DNA of 64,000 nt. It comes from Cacajao melanocephalus (lineage: Eukaryota > Chordata > Mammalia > Primates > Pitheciidae). Location of the stretch: the NCBI GenBank assembly GCA_963573385.1, contig CAUYLG010034886.1, positions 48,405-112,404 on the forward strand. The letters run 5' to 3'. The position numbers and the translations under genes were made by a program. The notes beneath the pieces were generated by a model that was not told where the DNA came from, did not search any database, and worked only from the letters and a program-made list of their open reading frames with translations. Positions within the stretch are counted from its first letter, which is position 1; each line of letters begins with the position of its first letter. Of the stretch, positions 19,130-32,336 are shown piece after piece.

Positions 19130-19240
19130 CACAAGAGTCTCATAAGGTGGCTATGCCTACGCCATCTTACAGATGAGGAATGAAGGGCCAGGAAAGGCAG
19201 CACGTGGCCAAAGTCCCCAGCAGGGAGTGAGAACTCTCCT
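19130..19240 (-). mobile_element. MIR element (minus strand)
   Basis: Carries the MIR signature CATCTTACAGATGAGGAATG, then GGCCAAAGTCCCCAGCAGGG. Diverged and partial. Confidence 0.6.
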
Positions 19241-20040
19241 GAGTCCCAGTCCATCAGCACCTGGTCTTGGGTACCCCTGGGGTTTGGCTGTCTGGGGCAG
19301 AAGCTGTCTGCTGACTGATATGGCAGCCTCTGGAAGTCTCAGGAGTCCAGGGTCAAGGATCAGATTTCCCTGGTGGCTGGTCCTGGCCCCACAGCTCCAG
19401 AGGGGTGGCAGCAGCATGTGCAGAAGTCTGTGGCAGGAGAGAGGGGCCACGTTCAATGGGAGACAGTGTGGAGATGGCACAAGATGGGCAGAGCTGGGTA
19501 GGGCCCTGGCCAGGCAGGTCTTATGGCCTGGTGCCATAAGGTACCATAAGGGCTGCGGGACACTGCCATGGAGGGTTGTCAGCAGGAGCGTGACTCCTTC
19601 AGCTTAGCACCGAGTGCTGCGTGCTACACGTTAACCAGTGGTCACAGCTGGAGTGGGGAGGGGCTTAAGCTGTGCACCTATTCTAGCTTTGCAGGATCTG
19701 GAAGCTTCTGCAGGTCCAGAAACTGCTGCTGTCATGACACACTACCCTTTGAGAATTAACCGGTCTCCAGCTTTGCAGCAGGCCCCATTCGACATGGCTC
19801 AGATGTCTGTCTCTGTAGATCTTGAGAAGGCCAGGGCAGCCCACCTGCAGCTGCCCTGCTCCCTCTTCACCCCTCCAAAGGCACAGGTGCCCCTCATCAC
19901 ACAGGATCCAGCTCCAGGGCTGGATGGCGGATGTCTTTTATCCAGTCCAGGGCATGGACAGGAAGCTCTGGGAGCCCTAACTGTGTCATTCTAGGTGCTG
20001 TGGGAGTCTCACTGCAAAGCGTGATGTGTAGATAGATGGA

Positions 20041-20122
20041 TTTTCTTTTCTTTTCTTTCTTTTTCTTTTTCTTTTTTTTGAGATTGAGTCTTGCTCTGCA
20101 CTTGCTGGAGTGCAATGGGGAA
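20041..20122 (-). mobile_element. TTTC tract with 3' remnant of an Alu (minus strand)
   Basis: A TTTTC-rich tract (20041-20080) leads into TTGAGATTGAGTCTTGCTCTG and GCTGGAGTGCAATGGGG, the tail end of a reverse-complement Alu that stops after about 40 bp. It is truncated at its 5' end by unrelated sequence. Confidence 0.75.
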
Positions 20123-21504
20123 TTCCCATTTTGCAGTCTTTCCATGCCAGCGCTCTTCTCCATTTTATTAGTGATATTTATTTTCAAGTCAACACATCGG
20201 TTTGTGTTGAGACTTGCAATGTTAGAATATAAAGTTCTATGTGAGGGCCTGATTTTGATCTTTGACAAAGCCAAAGAGCAGGGTGTGGGCCACAACCTTG
20301 AGAACCTGCAGGAGCTGCGCCCACATGGGCCTTGGCTCGAACGCCATTGGACACACTCCCAGGGGGCCCCTGACCTGGGGAAGAACCTCCCTTCTGCCTG
20401 GGAGCCTCAAGGTGTGCAGAGGAGGGAGCTGGCTGGAGCCAGATGTGTGAAGGCAATCAGTGTTTCTCTGCAAGGTGACGGTGGCATGGGGCAGGCAGGG
20501 TTCTTGGATGGCTGGTGGGGAAGACAGGCTGGGGACTGTCAATTCATTGCTCCCCCTCTCCAGGTGGAGGCACTAAATTAGGTCAAAGCATCTTGGCAAG
20601 TACTCGTGCTGAGTTGAGTTTTTAAAACAAAACCAAATAAGTAGCCAGTGGGCGCTCATGGGTGCTGAGGACTGAGCTGGCTTTTCCTAGCAGGCCCCCT
20701 GCTTCTTTGCCCAGTGTCCCCAGCGCTGACATTCTCTCAGAGAACGCGGTGGGCTCTGGGCTCCCGTGGAGTTGCCAGGACGTTTTCTCAGCTCTGCCCA
20801 TTCCCCAGCTTCCTGGGACCTTGGAGCGCGCTGCAGGCGGGACTGGCCATCTGCCCAGCCTGGTCTAGCTGCTGCTCACTCAGGGCTGCGTGCTCTTGGT
20901 ACCTCCCTCCCTGCTGGGCTAGGAGTCTGCCCTCACTGCACCCTCATGCCTGGGGCAGACCTCAGTTTCCCACTAATCTTATTCTTCTAACTCCCTCTTT
21001 GTGTGCCTGCCTCCCTCATCACACCAGGAGAGGCTCTGGCAGAGGAAGCCTGCCTTCCCCCCATGTGTGGCCTCAGCTCCTAGTTGGCAGAATCCTTCCT
21101 GCTGCAAAATGGCTCTAGCTTCATGCTGCCTACCCTTGGAGAGTCAGCCCTGAGCCCAGGCATGCCAGGGGTGTGGCTGAGAAGCATATGCAGCAGGCAC
21201 CTGGAAGGCCAGAGATGCAGACTGAGGAGCTGGGATTGTCCTACAGACAGTGGATGGCCAAAAAAGACACTTGAGCACCGGTGGGCTCAGAGGCAGGGGA
21301 CCTTCCCAGCCCCTGTCCTCACTTGCTCAGAGCTAGCAGGAGGAGCAGGAGCAGTGTCCTGAGACACTGTTCTGCAAGGAACAATGTTACTGCTGCAAAG
21401 ATACCAATATGGGGAGTGGTGTTGCCCTAATCGAGAGACAATAGTTTCAGTGGAAATTCAAAAGCACCACTTGTGTGGCACAAGCCTGTCTTCTTCCTTT
21501 CCTT
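20123..21504. other. Intergenic sequence, no gene seen
   Basis: No repeat family or gene that I can name. Open frames of up to 181 codons overlap on both strands without recognisable domains. Confidence 0.5.
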
Positions 21505-21820
21505 TTTTTGGGGGGAGCAGGGGAGATCGGATCTTGCTGTGCCACCCAGGCTGGAGTACAATGGAACAGTTATAGCTCACTGCAGCTTCAAACTGCTGGG
21601 CCCATGTAACCCTCCTGCCTCTGCCTCCTGAGTAGCTGGAACTACAGGTGTGCACCACCATGCCTGGCTAATTATTATTATTATTATTATTTGTAGAGAG
21701 ACTCCAGAAGGGACCCTGGTATGTTGCCCAGGGTGGTCTTGAACTTCTAGCCTCCAGTGATCAACTCACCTTGACATCCAAAGCACGGGGATTATAGGCG
21801 TGAGCCACTGTGTGTGGCCC
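21505..21820 (-). mobile_element. Old Alu (J-like, minus strand) with (ATT)n linker
   Basis: Strongly diverged reverse-complement Alu: GATCTTGCTGTGCCACCCAG, TATAGCTCACTGCAGCTTCA, GTAGCTGGAACTACAGG and GTGAGCCACTG. The middle linker has expanded as ATT repeats at 21671-21691. The GCAGCTTCAAACTGCTGGG text is typical of the oldest Alus. Confidence 0.88.
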
Positions 21821-23670
21821 CAAGTCCATTTTTTAAAGCATTTCTGTGACAAGCACATGCAGGCAAGGCAAAGCACAAGTGATCAAATCCGGTGAGTGTG
21901 CTGCTGACAGGGGATTGTTTACAAGTGAACTTGGGTAATTATGTAAATTCTAAACTCTTCAGCAGCCCCCTCAGATGGTATTAGATTCAGGAAATGGCAA
22001 ACAAAACTGAAGACGGAAAAAGGACTCTAGGAAAACACCCATGTGTTTTAGAAGGTAGACCGCCTCAGCCATGAAAGTGGATCATGAGTTCATCTGTTTC
22101 TGCAGATGTGTTTTATGAATAGCAAATCAGTTTCTCCTTGTCGTTCCTATGTCGAGGCTGAACACACTTTTACAGGGCATCCATGTGAGGGGAAGCTGGT
22201 GAGGCTGCCTGGGAAGCCCCTGCCTGTGTCTCCCAGTGGACTCCTTGGGAGCACCCCTCCCTGCCTCTGCCCATCAGCACCTGAACTGTGGCCCCATACA
22301 CTCATGTTGCCTCCCCAGTGGCTTAAACTCCAGAACCTGCCACCCCTCCGTGGATTTCCTGGAGGAGTGATGAGCTCTGGGCTATGCTTGGCCACCGAAC
22401 ATGGACCATCTCTTCTATTACGGTGTGAAATGTCCCCTAGTGTCTTGTTTGATAATTCTATAATAATATGGGAAGATCGTGTGGGTGTCTGCCAGTTTGT
22501 CTCCTGGTGCTTACTCAAGGTGCCTTCTTCCCTTTCAGACTTAGATACCTTTGTGTGCTTCTCGGGGCCCTTGGAAGGGTGTCTGTGGGGTTTCCGTGAG
22601 GTCAAGGACAGAGGTTCCTTCTCACAAGGATTTGTGTTTGCGTTTACATGGACAGCCCAGACCCCCTGAAACCAAATGCCCATGGGGCTTCAGCATCCCT
22701 GGGCCTCCCGGGTGTGATGAGTCAGGGTTCCAAGTCCCCATGAGCTCCATGCTCTTTGTGCTCGAGTCTGTGTGTTTCCTTCCCTTTTTTCCTCCCACTG
22801 CTTTTAATGCTAACGAATGCCTTCTAAATTGGAAAGGGAAGTTTTGGGGCAGGGGTCCAGGTTATCTCTGCTTCAGTGTCTATCCAAAGTGAGGCCTTTC
22901 AGGCTCCCAGCTTGATATGGGGGTGAATCCCTACCAGGCTCCTCATACCTTGACATCTGTCTGCTCCCCAACTCCCTCCAAGCTGGAAGCCCTACCTGCC
23001 AGGTCGCTGGCAACAGCGGCCCCAGCGTTCCTCCCTAGGTTCTTGCTTCCCCCGGAGCTTGGCCTGGAGGTTTCCCACTAGCTTGGCAGCCCTTTGATGC
23101 TTTTAACGTGATTTTGTTAAATTATTTTTTTATCCAAAATTCTTGCTAGTTTTCAAAGGGAAAGGGGGTCTGCCATTACTGCCGATAGAAGCTGGGACAG
23201 TTAATACAGTCACAGACATTTATTTTCCACATGCTGTCCCATCTTCTAGATGAGACAGATGTTCAACAGCTGGAGAACTGGACCTGTCTTTGTCCCCATC
23301 TTGCTGAGCAACAGGAGGTGGTCACTAAACAGGGATTTTCAAGCCCGTTGCTTAAAGGCATTGTTGACCCAAAGGGAAGTGGGTCCCTGCTCCTCTTCCT
23401 GGGCAGAGGCCAAGGAGCCCAGAGGGCCCTTCTGGCTTGGCTGCCTGCAGAGTGGCTGACGAAGCGCCCACTGTGCGCATAGGGCATCCCGCCTCACTCC
23501 TCCCCAGGCAGCCCGGCAAACAGCTGTTGCTCTGCCTGCTCCCAGCTGTGGACCTGAGGCAGAGAGGATGAGCCATCGCCCTGAGCCACAGGCCTGGGAG
23601 CAGCAGGCCTGGACCTGGGACCCGGACGTGGCTCACATGACCTTGCTTTTTCCACTGTGCCTGCTGCTCC
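21821..23670. other. Intergenic sequence, no gene seen
   Basis: About 1.85 kb with mixed base composition and an AT-rich patch near 23100-23150. The 187-codon frame at 22106-22669 has a 178-codon frame opposite it and no known domain. Nothing here supports a gene. Confidence 0.5.
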
Positions 23671-23674
23671 CTCC

Positions 23675-23790
23675 CGGGTTCTGTGACCTTGGGCAGCCGT
23701 GGCCGTCCTGCGCCCATTCCCAGCTGTAAAATGAGAGGCTTCGCTGGGTAATCTCAAATGTCCCCTGCCAGCCTGGGATTCTTCATTGTG
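23675..23790 (+). mobile_element. MIR element (plus strand)
   Basis: Contains TTCTGTGACCTTGGGCAGCC and CCAGCTGTAAAATGAGAGGC, the conserved MIR core motifs. Partial. Confidence 0.65.
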
Positions 23791-24684
23791 CCCCAGGGTG
23801 TGATGGTGACATGCCTCCAAAGGGAGCCACCAGTGCTCATGAGGGAGGCCTTTTTCCTGAGTCAAGGTGGGTGGGGGGATTGGGGGTGAGTCGGGGGGCT
23901 GGGAGGTGGGGGAAGCACACACACCGTCCTCCCCAGCTGAGCCCTCATGGTGAATTACCTTAAGCCTCAGGCTCAGTGCTTTGGAAATGCTCTCAGGCCC
24001 AGCACCCAGGCCTGGAACCGGCCTCCAAGCCCCTGGCCCTCCCTTTCTCTACTGGAATCTTCCAGGCTGAGGCAGGTCAGCTGAAAGTCACTGACGCTGC
24101 CTTCCACAAACTCATAGCTGACAGACCATTCCATGTTCCCTCCCAGCCCCATCCGGGGAGGGGAATTTGCTTGGCCTTCCCGCCCTCAGGGCCGACCCAC
24201 TGTCAGTCACTCTCTGGGTCCCACCCACTGTCCCACCAACTTCGTTGGTCTAAAAATATGCTCTGGCATCTTGCTGGAAGGCAGCAGTTGGAATGATGGG
24301 CCCTGCTGATAAGGTGAAGAGAGTTACCCGATGGGGCAAACTTACATACGGGTCATGCTTTGGCAAAATAACAAAACAGCGGGACCAAAGGCTGGCTCCC
24401 CATGTGTCCTTAAGGCCTTGTGCCAGGAAGAGGACCCCTGGGCTTATGGAAGTGAAAACCAGGCCCAGGCCCCTCATCCAGTCCTTTCTGCCCGCTTTGG
24501 GAAGGAGCCCAATAATTCAGCTAGAGAGGGACCTCCTAGTGGGACCTGAGGCCCAACTGGAACTTTCTGGGAGGTTTCTTGGGGACAGGACCCCACGGAA
24601 TCCTCTCTGGGTATTCAGAGCCAGGCTCAGGCCCATAAAAAAGATGTGGGCAGCTGAGAGAAGCACTCTTTTCCCTTCCTCATT

Positions 24685-24929
24685 TTTTTTTTTTTTTTTT
24701 TTGAGGCAGAGTCTTGATCTGTCTGCCAGAACCTTGGCCTGCCAGATTCAAGTGATTCTTCTGCCTCAGCCTCCCAAGTAGCTGGGATTACAGGCACCCA
24801 CCACCATGCCCAGCTAATTTTTTTGTATTTTTAGTAGAGACGGGGTTTCACCATGTTGGCCAGGCTGGTCTCAAACTCCTGACCTCAAGTGATCAGCCAG
24901 CATTACTGGCGTGAGCCACCACACCCAGC
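24685..24929 (-). mobile_element. Alu (minus strand), internally deleted
   Basis: Poly(T) then GAGGCAGAGTCTTGATCTGT, with the segment that normally holds GTGCAGTGGC and CTCACTGCAACC largely missing. It resumes at GATTCAAGTGATTC. It lacks part of the left end too: GTGATCAGCCAGCATTACTGG replaces the usual block. Confidence 0.88.
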
Positions 24930-24954
24930 CTCCCCTTCCCCCCTTGTTCTGAGA

Positions 24955-25064
24955 GCCTGAGCTGGAGTCCTGGCTCTGCTGGGTGACCTGCACGCATCAT
25001 CTCACCTCTTTGCGCCTCTGTTTTCCATGGGAAGAAGAAGGTTACCTTTGGAGGGTCACTGTGA
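24955..25064 (+). mobile_element. MIR element (plus strand)
   Basis: GAGTCCTGGCTCTGCTGGGTGACC, CTCACCTCTTTGCGCCTCTG and TTTTCCATGGGAAGAAGAAG follow the MIR order. The receptor half-site cluster at 25039-25086 lies at its right end and seems to use MIR-derived bases. Confidence 0.6.
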
Positions 25065-25086
25065 GGGTCAGAGGTTACAAAGGTCA
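25039..25086 (+). promoter_or_regulatory. Cluster of five nuclear-receptor half-sites
   Basis: Half-sites, all on the + strand: AGGTTA at 25039, GGGTCA at 25053, GGGTCA at 25065, AGGTTA at 25072 and AGGTCA at 25081. The third and fourth form a direct repeat with 1-base spacing, the type bound by PPAR/RXR and HNF4. The fourth and fifth have 3-base spacing, the type bound by VDR/RXR. It lies about 9 kb upstream of the PPARA start. Binding is inferred, not shown. Confidence 0.45.
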
Positions 25087-25339
25087 ATGGGGCCCATGTC
25101 AACAAGCTGTTGCCCTGGCTTTGGCCCGGCTCTGCCCACCCTGCCCTTTCATTTCTCATTTGTCCACCTGCACAACCCACCCCCTGGTCAACACCTGCAC
25201 TGCTGATGGCTCCGCGGGCCTAGGCAGAGCCCCTGGGCCCAACACCTGGAGTCCATCATGGTCACGTCTTCTCCTTTCTCTCCAGTTGTCTACTTCCACC
25301 CCATTGCTTTGCACTTGCTTTTCCTTCTGTAGGGCATCC

Positions 25340-25560
25340 CCTCCCTTCACTTTTTCCTTTAAAGATTTACTTCAGGCACCACCTCCTCCAGGAAGGCCTC
25401 CCTGATCACTCCTCCTTGGGTTGTGTTCCTCTTCCATACTCCTTTAGCCCCAGTGCCTCCTGCTGATTTCACTTTATTTTATTTGTTGACTAAGTCATCT
25501 CCCTTGCTAGACTGGAAGCTTCTTGGGAGTCTGGATATCATCTGAGGTGATTAGAAGCAA
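25340..25560 (+). mobile_element. L2 LINE 3' end (plus strand)
   Basis: Typical L2 3' text in order: CTTCAGGCACCACCTCCTCC, AGGAAGGCCTCCCTGATCAC, then TAGACTGGAAGCTTCTTGGG. Degraded and non-coding. Confidence 0.65.
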
Positions 25561-25936
25561 TAACTACAGGAATGATGGAACTACCGTTTAATAACCATTA
25601 GAATAATTGATTCAGGCAAGAGTCATCTAAGGATGCTAAAATTAGTGGGTGAAAGTTTGAGTAGCAGGATATTTACAAAGTCTCAAAGTATCACCCAACA
25701 AGATACTTATTAATGACAAAAGGAAACACAGTAACTTTTCAGCAGGGAAATCAGGCCAACTCTGTATTTATCAAGTGATCGCCAGGAAGAAACAGACATC
25801 AACACATACCTCCTGCTATGATGCACTGAGAGCCTGATGTCCTTTTGTGGTCTTCCTGCCACGCATGGTAGCCTGGATCTCATCATGATAGCCTACAAAA
25901 TAACTGATGTGTACTCCTCAGACGTGTCAATGTCAT
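25561..25936. other. Intergenic sequence, no gene seen
   Basis: AT-rich relative to its surroundings. No repeat family or gene is recognised. Confidence 0.5.
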
Positions 25937-25988
25937 GAAACACACGCACACACACACGCACACACACACACGCACACACACACACACA
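25937..25988. repeat. (CA)n microsatellite
   Basis: About 26 CA units interrupted by CG-containing units (CACGCA). The length is likely to vary between individuals. Confidence 0.93.
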
Positions 25989-26130
25989 GGCTGAGGAGGT
26001 GTTTCAGATTAAAGGAGATCAGAAAGCATGACAGCAGAATGCAATGCAGCGTTCAGATCATTCAGGTTTTCTTGTTTGTTTCTTTGGTGTTTTACATTCT
26101 GTATGTTCAGATTTAACAAGGATAGCTATT

Positions 26131-26221
26131 TTGTGGTCTCGAACTCCTGGGCTCAAGCGACCCTACCACCTTGGCCTCCCGAAGTGCTAGGGTTACAAGT
26201 GTGAGCCACTGCACCTGGCCC
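26131..26221 (-). mobile_element. Alu monomer fragment (minus strand)
   Basis: GTGGTCTCGAACTCCTGGGC, ACCTTGGCCTCCCGAAGTGC and GTGAGCCACTGCACCTGGCC: about 90 bp of Alu 5' end without tail or right arm. Confidence 0.82.
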
Positions 26222-26404
26222 AGGTCCCTTTCCGACTTAGACCTCCTTCTTCCTCTCATGAAGAGCCTTGTGCTTACCTTGGACCCACTGAGATGACCTG
26301 GGAGAATTTTGCCATCTTAAGATGTTTCAGCATATTTGCAAAGTCCTTTTGCCATGAAAAGTGACATGTTTGCAGATCCTGAGGATTAGGGTGTGGACAT
26401 CTCC

Positions 26405-26592
26405 AGGAGGGCACCGGGCTCTGCCATTGACTGCCAGTGGGGCCTTGGGCAAGTCACTTTACAGCCCCTTGCCTCAGTTCCGCCATCTGTGAAGAGGAGA
26501 TAATGATAGTCCTACCTCATTAGGTTGCTGAAAGGATCACTAAGGTGACATCTGTGAGGTCCTGGGGTAGGGCCTGGCTCTTGGTCAGTGCT
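26405..26592 (+). mobile_element. MIR element (plus strand), long copy
   Basis: One of the clearest MIR copies: TGGGGCCTTGGGCAAGTCAC, TGCCTCAGTTCCGCCATCTG, GATAATGATAGTCCTACCTC and AGGTTGCTGAAAGGATCACT run in consensus order. Confidence 0.8.
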
Positions 26593-27544
26593 GGGTGGAG
26601 GTTTGTGTTTGTGTGGGCGTGGGGACAAGAGCTTCCAGGAAATGGCCAGGAGTCAGGGCAGGGGACAGTGAAGTATCTGCAGAGACAGGAAACCATCCGT
26701 GTGATGGGTGATACATTTTCTGAGGCTTCCAAGAGGTTGGCTTTGCTATCCAGGGACCTGGGGCAGGGTTCCCAACACCCGGCCAGGGGCTGCTAACCCA
26801 GACTCCTGAAAGGCAAATGTGCAGCCCTGGAGGGAGGCGGCCAGAGCCCTGGGGCTCACAGGAGGCCCCTGACAGAGGGCAGCGTGGCTGGCACCCTCGG
26901 GAGACTTCCTGTTCCCCCCAACCACAGCTCAGGTAGGGAGATGGGGGCCTAGACAGGGTGAGCCGGCCTGCGGTGCTACCTTTCCCTGGCTTCCGCCTCC
27001 GGCCTCCAGCTGTTTCCACACACCTACTGCAAATGCCGCTGCTGTGGGCACTGGTCGTTTCTGGAGCCTCCCGCAGCCCTGGCCTATGGAGCTGAGGGAC
27101 TGACCGCTTAGGCCAGTAGGCAGGACAGCCGTCCATCTGTACATCGCTCCTTCTCGAGCCCGGCGCTGCCTGCACACACACTCAGAACACGCCAGGTGCA
27201 CCCTGGAGTGAGGGACAGGAGGGCAGGAAGGTGGCCTGAGCCACATGGCTGGCGAGGGGCTACTTTTGCTTGGATTCCACTGGTTTACAGAAAGAGGACT
27301 TGCATGTCTGTCAGGGTTGTGTCCTCCCACGTCGCTGGGGGGTCCTTGTGGTCTATCCTTGGAATCCTGGAAACCAGAGTGAGCAAATCTGTCTGACTTT
27401 CAGCTGGGCTGTGTGTGCTGGGACTTCCCCAAGGCCAAGGCTCCACCTCCTCGCTCAGCAGAGAAGGGTGGGGTGGGGAGTCTCCTGCTCCACATGGCCA
27501 AGTCCCTGGTGAAGCCTGCCTGCCACCTTGGGCCTGCCGTACCT
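26593..27544. other. Intergenic sequence, no gene seen
   Basis: GC-rich with overlapping open frames on both strands, up to 198 codons on the minus strand. No domain or splice pattern supports a gene. Confidence 0.5.
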
Positions 27545-27850
27545 GTGTGCACAGGATGAGTGCTTGTGTCTGCATGTGTGCACACACATACATGTGAGCA
27601 GGCATGTGTGTGCATGTGTGTGTTTGTGTGATGCCTGTGTTAGCACGTGTATACCCATGGAATGTGCTTGCACACGTCTGTGTACACGCATGCCTGTGTG
27701 TGCCTGCATGAATGCACTCGTGTGTGTTGCATGTATATGTGAGCACATGTGCATGTGTCTGTATACGCATAAGGGTGTATGTGCATGCTATTTGTGTGCA
27801 CACGTGTACACGTCTCTGTGTGTATTTGTGTCTGTGTGTGTATGAGTTTC
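27545..27850. repeat. Imperfect TG-rich low-complexity tract
   Basis: About 300 bp of degenerate TGTGTG, TGCATG and CACACG motifs. It looks like an old, mutated TG repeat. It produces the His/Cys/Thr-rich frames seen on both strands. Confidence 0.85.
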
Positions 27851-29009
27851 TTGTTACTCCCTTGGACAATCAGGAGCGGTGGAGGTGGAGGCAAAGCCAG
27901 AAGTGAGAGAAGCAGATGTCTGGGGCCGGGGCCCGCCCTAGCCCAACCCACAGTCTCTCAGCACCGGGAAGGCCTTGAGACCCTGAGCTCGGCAAAGTCA
28001 AGGTCGGCAGAGCCAGGACGTGTCCCAGGACAATGCTGCCAGTGCCTTTGACCTTCTCTGACAGTTATTTCCCAACTTCTCCTCACGGAGGGCATCTTGC
28101 CTGTGTCTTTTGGTTTCAAGCCCATTCTAAAAGCCAGCCATGTGTCCTCATGGAACCCCCATTTCCCAGTGAGCTCCCCAAGGACGCATACTCACCCCAG
28201 GCCAGGGCCCTTCCCTGCCGGCCAGCCTCCATCACTTGAAGCTCACCACCCTTCCCCAGGGTTCTGGGGGGCTTCTCTCAAAGGCTCGACAGGAATTCGA
28301 ACGCCCTTCTATTTCCCCATATTTGCTGCAACCAGGGAACAAAGATAGGATTGTAGTGGCTTGTGGGAAAGGGATACAAAGAATGTATTTTCCCTTCTGT
28401 TATCCGAGCGGGGTTACCAGGCCCATGGGCTGCCTGGGAATTCTGAAGCTGCTGGGAGGAGCTGGGGCAGGGGGCAGTGGTGGCCATGCCTGCAGTGCCT
28501 CCTGGGCGTCCATGCTATCCTGCGTCGCCTATGCCTGGCTCATGTGCACGTGTGGGACACGCTCAGCCTCTCTTTCTCCCTTCCAGGTGCAAGCCTCCCT
28601 GACCCTCCTCCTCCAGGCCCCTCGCTGGCTTCAGCCACCCTCCCTGGGTGCTCTGGATACCCAGGTACCAATGCTTCCCATGCTGCCTCCAGCTGCCCCC
28701 TGCCTCCCGAGCTGCCAACTGGGGTGCCTCACAGGAGCCCCCAAACTGCCCTGAAGCCTGAGCCCTCTCAGTGCTCTCATCTTGGCCTAGGGCATCGCCT
28801 GCCAGTCATTTGTGTCTAAGCCAGAAATCTGCATGTGGCCTGACAGCCCCTCTGCCCTCCACACCTGTGACCACCTCCTAGGAGTGGTTTCCTTAACACC
28901 TCACTACCCTCGGCACTGTCACCATCGCCTGTACCCTGGCAGGCCTCCTGCTCCCGAAAAAACTTCCCACCGCACTCCCCTGCCCCTCCCAGCCCTTCCC
29001 AAAAAGGAC
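27851..29009. other. Intergenic sequence, no gene seen
   Basis: GC-rich unique sequence. Frames of 150-172 codons overlap each other in different phases and are not convincing. No repeat is recognised with confidence. Confidence 0.5.
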
Positions 29010-29282
<273 letters not shown>

Positions 29283-29894
29283 CTAAAATGTTCTGGAGCC
29301 TTCCTGTGGCTGCAGGATGAAGCCCCCAGTGTCACGTGCCTCTGGCTCTTGGGGAATGATAAGGACACTGAGCCCGCAGCGTACGGGTCCCTGGCCCCAA
29401 CTCTGCTGAGGGTCCTGCACAGAAGCGCATCCTGGCTGGCCCAGGCTTCCTGTGGTCATGGAATTCCAAGTTTTCCAGACACCATAGGCCACGGAATCTT
29501 AGAGGACAGGAGAATGGCGTGTCAAGGATTACCACTGCCTCCTGTGGGAGGAGGGAGGTACGGGGCTATCCGGGCTGGGACTTGGTCAGGGGCCAGGTTT
29601 GTTCTGGGTGGGGGATGCAGAGGTGACCCCATCTCTTTCCCTGACCCCAGTACCACCAGGCCAGTGGTGAGTGCTCTGGCTCATGGCCTGGGCAGTAAGG
29701 GTTGGGTGTCAGGAGAGGCCCCTCCCAGGTATAAGGCCCATTGCTTTCCAGGTGGAAGGGGTGGGGTGGGGAAGGCATTGTCGGGGGAGGGAGCAGCAGG
29801 AATGTTCTAGCAGGGAGGACAGCCAGACCAGACTGGAGAAATGACCAGAGTGCTGTTCTCGGATTCTGTAAGAACTAGGTCACTCAGTCTCCAC

Positions 29895-30020
29895 GCTGGC
29901 CCTATAGGATGGCACCCGTGATCCCCATGCTGCGGGTGAGGAAACTGGGGCAGAGGGGCCACAGAGCTAGGACTGGTGGAGCCGGGGTTTAAACCAGAGA
30001 CTTGGCTCTGGAGGCTGGGC
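29895..30020 (-). mobile_element. MIR element (minus strand)
   Basis: GGGTGAGGAAACTGGGGCAG, CCACAGAGCTAGGACTGGTG and TTTAAACCAGAGACTTGGCT follow the MIR reverse-complement order. Confidence 0.65.
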
Positions 30021-31278
30021 TCTTAAGTGTCACGCAGTCCTGCCTCTGGGGCTGGGGGGAGGGGACTTGGAGGGGGGCAAGGGCGAGGTGGGACAACCAC
30101 AGGGTGCAAGGGCCAGCCTTAGTCTGCACTGCAGGGCTAGGAGGTGCAGGTGGCTGGGAGATGGGTGTCTGGGAGGGAAGGCAGGGACCAAGGGAGAGTA
30201 AGGAACCCAGGACAGCTTGAGCCCCAGGTGAGTGCTGAGGCCTTTGCCCTGGAAGGATGACCCACAGGGAGGTCTGGGGTGAAGAGGCCAGCAGGGCCCT
30301 GTGGGAGGGCAGGGGAGGGAGCTGAGCACTGCCTGGGCCTCTGTGAGCTCCTAGCCAGCCGATGTTCACCTGTAGCCCTCCTTGGAGCTGTGGGCTGGCA
30401 CTTCAGGGGTCAATGTGATCTGTGACCCACTGCCAGACTGGAAAGGGCCTGCTAAGCGGACCGCGGTGGCTGCAGGCTGCATCATCTGTGGGGCAGGAGG
30501 TCTTCAAAGGTGGCCCAAAGCCATGCTTCCCTGGAGGCCAGGCACTCAGCCCCTCAGGCTGTGCCCAGCCGCCCTGCCAGAGCCAGAGGACCCCCAGCAT
30601 GCCGGCCACCTGTGCCTGCACCCACCACACCCGGAAGAGCTGAGGATGCCATGGGCTCCTGCTGGAACTGCATGGAGCTCACATCTCCTCCCAGTGAGTC
30701 CACAGTTCTCCAAACTCCCAGCCCTGGCAGCCCCTACAACCCAGGGCTGACTCTCCCAGGACAGGAGGAAACTGTGGGCTCATGGCCCCAGGCCTGGATG
30801 CCGTGGCCTGCACAGAGGAGCGGGCTCCATGTGGGGGTCGGGAGGGAGGCGCGGCTTCTCGCCCTGGCCAGCACTGGCCACAGCGTGACCCTGGCCTGGT
30901 CTTTGGACTCTCAGTGCCACATCACCCAGACGCTGAGTGAGGAGGCCCTTTGGCCTAGTGGTTTTAGGGGACGGCTGCGCTCGTGATAACACTGCAACCC
31001 AGCCCCCTGCTGCTCCCTGGTCCGCAGTGGGCCCCTGACCCAGCTGGACCCCACTGTGCCCTCTGCCTCAGGGCACCAGCCAGCAGCTGGCACTTGGGCA
31101 ATTGCCCCCATTTCAGGGCCAGGTCAGTGGTGTGTGGCCCAAGGTGGCTGTGTCACCTCAGGACTGAGCGAGGACAAGCTTCTCCCGCCTGGCCCTTGTG
31201 CCCAGGAACCTGCCAGCTGCCATCAGGTGGGTGGCTACCGCCATGCCGCTGGCCAGCACAGGCCAGGGCACAGAAAGC
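30021..31278. other. Intergenic sequence, no gene seen
   Basis: GC-rich sequence with open frames in several phases. No feature beyond ordinary intergenic DNA can be supported. Confidence 0.5.
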
Positions 31279-31294
31279 ATTAACTACAAGATGA

Positions 31295-32269
<975 letters not shown>

Positions 32270-32336
32270 TTTGTTTTGAGATGGAGTCTCACTCTATCGC
32301 CCAGGCTGGAGTGCAGTGGGTGATCTCAGCTCACAG
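32270..32336 (-). mobile_element. Short Alu 3' fragment (minus strand)
   Basis: GTTTTGAGATGGAGTCTCAC, GCTGGAGTGCAGTGGGTGAT and CTCAGCTCAC, then an abrupt change to unrelated sequence. About 65 bp remain. Confidence 0.85.

Noticed and set aside
22106..22669. 187-codon + frame in intergenic DNA
   Set aside because: A 178-codon frame lies opposite it, no domain is seen, and there is no splice or promoter context.
27285..27951. His/Thr/Cys-rich frames of up to 194 codons
   Set aside because: They follow a degenerate TG-rich tract and carry no protein signature.
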